DNA from: Lactarius indigo
Taxonomy: Eukaryota; Basidiomycota; Agaricomycetes; Russulales; Russulaceae
DNA: 64,000 nt
Reading direction: 5' to 3'
NCBI GenBank assembly: GCA_025766275.1
Contig: JAFKAC010000045.1
Location: forward strand, 400,318-464,317
This document shows positions 57,545-64,000 of this stretch, piece after piece. Each line of letters begins with the position of its first letter. The stretch's first letter is position 1. A program made the translations under genes and the position numbers. The notes below the pieces were generated by a model. The model saw nothing but the letters and a program-made list of their open reading frames with translations, did no database searches and was not told the DNA's origin.

Positions 57545-59162
57545 ATGTCACAGACGACTCCGGATGATGAAAGGTATCACTTAATAACGAGACGCCTGGA
57601 CGAAGTTCTTGGTGGAGACGCGATCAAAGCATTACTCGCTCAAGGCAAGACCCCCAAATGCTATTGGGGTAGGTACCACTGTCAATTGTTGGAGTGAAAT
57701 GACTGACCTTACTCCAGGAACCGCGCCAACTGGAAGACGTCAGTTATTGGACACCCTAACACCGTTATAGTGGTGACTAACCTTGGTGGTGTCTAGCACA
57801 CGTCGGATATTTTGTGCCCCTCACCAAGATCGCGGACTTTCTAACAGCAGGCGTTGAGGTATATGCGTCGGACATGGCTTTTCGTGTGATGGTGTACTGA
57901 ACCACTACTGGGCAGGTCAAGATCTTGCTTGCGGGTGAGCATGCATACAACGCCGTACGTAGCAACTCATAATGCGCGTTCACAGATGTGCACGCCTTCC
58001 TCGATAATATGAAGGCGCCCCTTGAACTCGTCGGGCATCGCACCAAATACTACAAGTTTGTCCTCCTCGCCGTGTTTGAATCGCTCGGCATTCCTACTTC
58101 AAAACTCACCTTTGTTGAGGGCTCATCATATCAGCTCACAAAGGAGTACAACCTCGACAATTACCGCTTGTGCGCGACGGTGACTGAACACGACGCGAAA
58201 AAGGCCGGAGCCGAAGTCGTGAAGCAAGTTGAGAGTCCACTGCTGAGCGGCTTGCTCTATCCTGGTTTGCAGGCGCTAGATGAGCAGTACTTGGACGTGG
58301 ACTTTCAATTCGGCGGTGTTGACCAGGTGCGCGAGTGCACCAACGCTCTCAAGGCTCTGATGATGACGACGGATATGTGCAGCGGAAAATTTTCACCTTC
58401 GCAGAGTTATACCTCCCGCGGCTTGGCTATGCCAAACGTGCGCACCTCATGAACGCGATGGTCCCTGGCCTAGCAGGCGGGAAAATGTCCTCATCCGATC
58501 CGGACTCGAAGATCGATTTCCTTGACCCACCAGACGCCGTGCGGCGCAAGTTAAAGAAGGCATTTTGCGAGGAGGGCAACGCCAAAGATAATGGCGTTCT
58601 TGCCTTCGTAGGGGCTGTGCTCATTCCCATATCGGAGCTTCGACTCGAGCGCGCAGCGGAAAAGACTGGCTCGAATGCTGGGGACGACTCCGGAGCTAGC
58701 GAAGAGCAACAGAAGCCATTTGCCACTGAGAGTGCGCCGGCGGGAACCGTATTCAGTGTTTCAAGGGACGAGAAGTATGGCGGCCCCATACACTTCTCCA
58801 CGTATGCTGCCCTCAGGGAAGCATTCGAGAAACTCGAGGTTCACCCGAAGGACTTGAAGGGCGCCGTGGCGGACGCCCTTGTGAGCCTGCTTGCACCAAT
58901 TCGCAAGCGGTTCGAAGAAAGCAAGGAATGGCAGGAAGTCACAGAGTTGGCCTACCCATCCCCGGTGTCAGAAAAGAAAAAGAAAAAGGTGGGTGTTCCC
59001 TTGCAAATGGCGTGGCAAAGATGACTGAGGATAGCACAGGAGAAGGTATACCACCCGCCTCCACCGGGGAGGGGAAGGAACGCTAATCCTGCGGCAGCAA
59101 CAAATGCGACAACGGATGCGCCAGCGGTTCATTCGGAAGACCCGGCAGCCGCGAATGCATAG
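57545..59162 (+). CDS. TYS1: Cytosolic tyrosyl-tRNA synthetase
   Basis: This class I aminoacyl-tRNA synthetase charges tRNA-Tyr. Seven exons join in frame. The start is [41 protein letters not shown] contains the HIGH-type signature (HVGY). The chain continues [48 protein letters not shown] and [20 protein letters not shown]. The second signature is [17 protein letters not shown] (KMSSS). The C-terminal part holds KYGGPIHF and [20 protein letters not shown], then a Lys run and an Ala/Pro-rich tail ending DPAAANA, which is short compared with animal enzymes that carry an EMAP-II domain. Introns include one splitting PTGR/PH and one between VDQ and RKIF. No lesion is visible. Confidence 0.95.
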
Positions 59163-59433
59163 GGAGCAAAACGTATACTCAGCATCGACCAAAAATTGTT
59201 GTAATAGTTAGATATGCAGAACATTCGCGCGGATTGTAGAAGAAATGAGGAATCATTGAAAAGCTCGTATTGCTTGATGCTTTTCTACCTGAGAACGGGA
59301 TGATCGTTTTAACGCGGTGCTATACGCCACCAGCCAAAGAAATAGACAGTACGAGAATGCAATAATGTATATGCGTGGTCGTGGTATCAATTAGTATGGG
59401 CAAATAGCCCGCGTCTAGTAAATGTACCAAAGT

Positions 59434-60657
59434 TCATTGGTTTTTCTTGCCCTCGGCCTGACGCTCCACTTCTTTTTCTGCGGCAAAACCTGCTTCCTCT
59501 TCCTCTGCAACAAGCTTTTCTTCGACGGCTTTGCGGTGTGCCTCATCGAGACCCTTAGTGGCGGCACGAATTCGCTCGCGGTACGCCCTGTACTTGCCAT
59601 CCGTTCCAAGCATGCGGTCCCACCAGCGGAATGAAGTCGAGAAGTTGTTCACGAACGCCATGTGGTGGAAATCGTGATGCTCGGCTCCCGACCAGAACGG
59701 GACTATGTGCTGGAGCGACCAAGGGAAGTCTCCACGAAAATCGTCAGTGTGTTAGATATAGGTGAGTGAATTGTGAGCTCACCATATCCAGAGTGAGCGT
59801 CGATGGCCTGGAAGAGACGAAGGGTGATCCAAATGTAAACCGTGAGGATGTGCACGTTCTGAGTGAGCTTGCAGTACAGCAACGGTCCGAGAATCGTTCC
59901 TGTCCCAAGGATCATCACTTCAAGCGGATGCGCGTACTCCGCAGCAAGACCAAACGGAGCAGAGTATTTATGATGGAGCTTGTGGATGTGCTTATAGAGT
60001 AAGGGGGTGTGGAGGAGCTGGTGGGCTATAGGCATCAAGGGGTTAGCACGGCGCAACAAGGTCGAGTCGGAATGTAACACGAACAGAAGTAATGGAACAT
60101 GTCTTCAAAAAAGAAGAAAAACGCCAACTGAGGGAGCATAGTCTGCCACGCGGGGAAAGGAACCTGCCAGGTTTTCATGCCACAGGATTCGGCAACAGGG
60201 TGGAAGAGGAAGATCTTGACGAGTATCCACACGTCAACGACTGCTGTGTTGACCTAACAACGGGATACTCACAGCTGGAGCCTCCACGGTGAAATGGGAA
60301 AAGAGAACGCCCTTCGTACATTCCCACTGCTCCTGTGGTGTAGGGAGCTTCCCAGGTTGCAGTTTCCACTTGCGGAAGAATGGGATTGCGTCGATAATGA
60401 TCCATGGTATGCAGCGACCGAAATAAACGGTCTACAGGAAGAGTGAGCGTATTTCGTCGGACGAAAGCCAGTAAACAAACCTCATGGAGGAGGAGAGAGG
60501 CAAGGCCGGTCGCAATTATAGGGTTACCAATCCACAGATACCATGCCATCCACTGTTTTTCGAACCAGTTTATTTGGGTATAATCAACATTCGAGCTAGC
60601 ATAGAGCTGTGAGGCCGTAAGGTGATGGGAAGAGCCAACAGTGGCGTTGAACGACAT
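59434..60657 (-). CDS. ERG25: C-4 methylsterol oxidase (ERG25)
   Basis: This is an ER diiron oxygenase that removes C-4 methyl groups in ergosterol synthesis. The start is [20 protein letters not shown]. Exons join in frame and give hydrophobic helices and the three His clusters of the fatty-acid hydroxylase superfamily: HQLLH within [27 protein letters not shown] itself, and HHDFHH in [12 protein letters not shown]. Family-specific stretches include [20 protein letters not shown] and [17 protein letters not shown]. The C-terminal 50 residues are a Glu/Lys/Ala-rich helix ending GKKNQ, longer than in yeast and without a clear KKxx. Intron examples: donor GTGAGTAT after VEAPA and GTTTGTTT after LLHE. 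The product has about 330 residues. All iron ligands are present. Confidence 0.93.
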
Positions 60658-60948
60658 GGTGGGAGGAAGGCGGAAGGAAAGGAAGGACCCGGGCGCGGGT
60701 ATAAAAGCAAGGGGAACGTAATTATTTCAAGCAAAGTGGTCTGAGACGCGAATAAAAAAACCGTGTGGCGTGACCCGTGTTGACCGCGCATGTGGGTGCT
60801 TATGTGATGTACATTAGCACGAATCATTCATTCATTTGGTTGAGTACGATGTACAGATAACAAGCATATAACGCAAGATGAAAGCGGACGATAGACGTCG
60901 ACGGTCATAAATTTAATCGGCTTTTCACCATTTCTATCACGCTTTGCT

Positions 60949-63445
60949 TTACTTGCCATTCACGGCGCCATTGACCTGCGACAAAGCTGCGTCTGCTTTG
61001 CGTAGGTCGCCTTCGCTCAGCGACTTGAACGGTCCACCACCAGGCGTACTGGCGCCAGATATAACAGATGATCCACGAGAACGGACCTTCATCACTAGCG
61101 GGCTGCCATCGTATGTCAGCACTGACCTAGAGCAGGCTCGAGCAGGTACATACAACGGATAGCTGTCTTCTTCATCCTCATGCGATTGCGGCCACTGGAA
61201 CCCTCCACCACGATAATCGCTAGTAGTTAATGCCTGCATCTATAGGATGTGGTTAGAGATAACACTAAAGACAACTCCAAGAGACCTGCCTCTTCCGTCA
61301 AAGTTCCGATATCTCCTGGCGTGGCAAAGCCTGTCATCTTGAACCTTGGACTCGCCGGTGTGCTGATTGCCAACTTCTCTGGGCCAGAGGCGAAGTCAAA
61401 CTCGTCTTCTGCCTCGGTACTGGAATAGAAAGCGTCTGGGTACGCGCGACGAAGCCCGAGCTGGCGCGCCTTAGAATACTCGATGCCCAGATTCTTCCAA
61501 TCCAGTAAAGGAGACAGTCGCTCCACGCGGTTACGTTGGTTAATCCGCTGTCGTCGCGTCTTTAGCGTGAACGAGAAGATATACTCCGCGAGCTCGTTGA
61601 CTGAATCTTCCGGGGACTTCATTCGCCTATCGACAATATAGCAACCTTCATCATCCGGCCGCTCGATCATGTCTTGCATGAAACAACCGAAACCGGAGAG
61701 GTTTGTTGTGATGGACGGAATACCCATCTACTCGTGATTGTCAGTCGATACGATTGACCGCATGAGGAGTACCAGTACATACGACGGTGCACTCAGCGGG
61801 TGTGTAACCCCATGGTTCGTAATAGCTGGGAAACACCCCGAGGTGACACCCGCGGACAAACTCCTCATAATCCATACCAAGGACCGGGTTATTCGCGTTG
61901 AGGAAGTCTGGATGGAAGACGACTTTGACCCGATCATGCGTAGCATTGAACAGCCTCACACGTCGGATCTGATTCAGAATTGGGTCGTTCGGGTCGTCCG
62001 CCATGTTATGTGTTGTCACAGCTGGGAGGGAGTTGCGTTTGAGCGCGAAGATACGTCGCTTCAACTGGACCTTGTCCTCTTCGGACAGAAGATGCTCTGG
62101 GGTGGGGAGCTTTGAAAAGTCGCTTACAGAACGTGTAAGCGGGGGAGGAATCCTAGGTGAACGAAAGCATACCCATTCGAATGCACTGCCATGTCAAACA
62201 ATCGTGCGCCAATCCGATTTTGGATTTCGGTCACAGTATCCTTAAGCTGCTTTGTAACGGCTTGACCTTTCAGCGAATCGATGGTGTACGAATGCGTCTG
62301 AGCTGGTGTGATAATAAATGCAACAACGGTAACGTTCGAACCAGACGATTGCAGCCGGTAATTAAGACGTGCGAGAGCCTCGATAAACATGTCAAGCCCT
62401 TTGTTTCGGTACTCGTAGCGGCCGGCAGAAAATATGTAGAGTGTGTTGTCGAGGTCAAAGTCGACATGCCCGTAAAAGTGGCCGCGTACGAACTCGTTAA
62501 TCTTCTCCTTGGCCGTTGAGTGGAGGTTCTGGAACTCGTGCATGGCCTGGAACTTGACGACATTCAACCCATTTGGTAAAACACCGTCCGGCTTGCGCTT
62601 AAGAAGATGTTCTGCCTCATAGGCGGTAATATGGGAGACAGTGGTGAAGACATCGGTGCAGTGGGCAGCAGAGCGTTCGATGCAATACCGGTGGTAAATA
62701 CCACGCTTTCCCGCCTCGTGATCGACATCGAAGTATTGAAGATTGTTGTAAAAGTCGACTGAGCCAGCGCAGAGGTATCGGCCCAGGAGCGTGGCATGAG
62801 TTGTAAAGACAGTAGTGACGTCGATGTGACGCTTCCGGCAGAGAGGAATGGCGACCCCGGCCTGCCATTCGTGGAAGTGCGCAACAACCGCAGTATGAAG
62901 TTGGCGGGCGAGGTACTGAAAAAAAAAAAAAAGTTAGCGCTGAGTCGAGAATGACAAAAGAAATGGGGGACATGCCTCTCCAAGAACCAGGCAACGACGT
63001 AACCGAAAACGATACTCTCATTTGTTTCGTGGTCACTGGGTGGCGTGGGTATTCCTGCCAAGTTCCAAAGGTCACCTTTCCACTCATCGATGCGGTGATA
63101 CTGGCTGCCGGTATCAAAGAGAAGGACGTGGGGATTGCCATCGATCAGCCAGCGACCATAAAGGCATTTCACTCCCTTTACACGCATCGACTCGAGGGTG
63201 CCAGCGATATGAGGGTCGGCAGGCTCCTCCGCTTCCACTTCCATGGGGGCTGATTTATACGAGAGTGGACCGATGAGCGTATACCTGTCGCCAAACTCGG
63301 AGACGGTGACCGGGACCTTCGACTTTATGACAGTGTATATGCCGCCGACCTTGTTTGCGACCTCCCATGCGCACTCGAAAAGAATTGGGTTTCGGACGTC
63401 ACGCTTGGTGTCTGCCATTGGAGGTGTTGGCGAAGTGGGGGCCAT
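60949..63445 (-). CDS. GSY1: Glycogen synthase
   Basis: This family-3 glycosyltransferase extends glycogen from UDP-glucose. The start [20 protein letters not shown] is followed by [20 protein letters not shown], the nucleotide-sugar binding Lys-x-Gly-Gly motif. Then come [100 protein letters not shown], and the catalytic [10 protein letters not shown]. Next is [15 protein letters not shown], then [13 protein letters not shown], where regulatory Arg residues bind glucose-6-phosphate. The C-terminal tail is Ser-rich (SSVISGAST...KSLSEGDL), fitting the phosphorylation-regulated tail of Gsy proteins. Exons join in frame to about 720 residues, the expected length. The ATG at 63418 is an alternative start. 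Confidence 0.95.
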
Positions 63446-64000
63446 CAGAGAGAGTAGAGGCTGGTGAATGCATTTGGTATAAACGTTACAGTTCAGACTT
63501 GCGTCATAGTTCACACGGCGGTCACACTTGACAAAGTCCGTATCCACCTCATTCAATTCAGAATCGTTGCCTGCGCTCATTTGGCCACGGGACTTGTTCT
63601 GTCCAGTCCCGGCTTGAAGAGGTGAGAATCGGATCCCAACATCTACGCATTAGCCCCACTTTCTCGGATTGTCGAGATGCTGTCTAGACCGCGGCCTCAT
63701 CATCTCTTCCCAAAGTTCGTTTCGGTTTGATTTTCCACAGCGTAATCAGATCCCGGACTGCCTAAACAACCTAGGGACTCACTAGTATCTTCATGAACAC
63801 GAAGTTTCGGGTCATGTAATCCTATCGTTGTGTTATCTCCGCCGCTATCTATGTGGACATGGTGCCCTCCCAATCGCCTATGCATCTGTTTTGGGCTTCA
63901 TCGATTCCCTCGTCCACGGAAAGTTCCACACCGCTGTGGCGTGGTTCCCACATTTCCAAACATTTCAGCAGTCTCTTTGCCGATCTCTTTCCCAAGGCAG
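63446..64000. other. Upstream flank of glycogen synthase, nothing recognised
   Basis: No motif-bearing frame is seen before the window ends. Confidence 0.45.

Overview
The window is nuclear DNA of a filamentous basidiomycete, most probably an Agaricomycete. Nearly every gene is cut by many short introns of about 47-80 nt with GT..AG ends. Gene spacing is tight and mixed in strand. The families present are typical of mushroom-forming fungi: H-type lectins, an F-box protein of the agaricomycete type, a methylsterol oxidase, and a histone H4 ending in the [12 protein letters not shown] form. I cannot name the species from sequence alone. There are no operons.

Left part (1-12 kb) is accessory. 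It holds two tandem H-type lectin genes (378-1184, 3368-4174), a decayed ankyrin-repeat fragment (about 4.6-5.0 kb), about 3 kb in which I recognise nothing, and three tandem copies of a small single-pass membrane protein gene (8.6-11.7 kb).

The second part (12-20.4 kb) has condensin SMC2 (minus) divergent from a 956-residue DUF262/GmrSD-N-like protein with polyQ, RS and RG tails. That gene is split by three consecutive micro-exons and two GC-AG introns. From 20.9 to 26 kb lie a pseudogene copy and an apparently intact copy of an F-box gene, followed by a divergent CxxC-motif protein gene.

The central part (27.5-39.8 kb) is the most interesting. A block carrying a very-long-chain 3-ketoacyl-CoA reductase gene (KAR) and a convergent PRP43-type DEAH helicase gene is present twice. 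The left copy keeps KAR but has a wrecked PRP43. The right copy keeps PRP43 but has a wrecked KAR. A dead flavin monooxygenase gene sits between them. A 450-bp stretch of the helicase copies is identical although its flanks have diverged, which points to gene conversion.

The right part (44-63.5 kb) is dense housekeeping: proteasome beta-7, a single-pass membrane protein, a KDM4-type JmjN/JmjC histone demethylase, a TFIIIC Tfc7-like subunit head-to-head with the mitochondrial rRNA methyltransferase MRM2, histone H4 in five exons, cytosolic tyrosyl-tRNA synthetase, ERG25 and glycogen synthase. The recurring theme is local duplication (lectin, membrane protein, F-box, KAR-PRP43), usually followed by decay of one copy. 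Splice sites were placed by eye from frame continuity and family motifs, and nothing was searched against a database.
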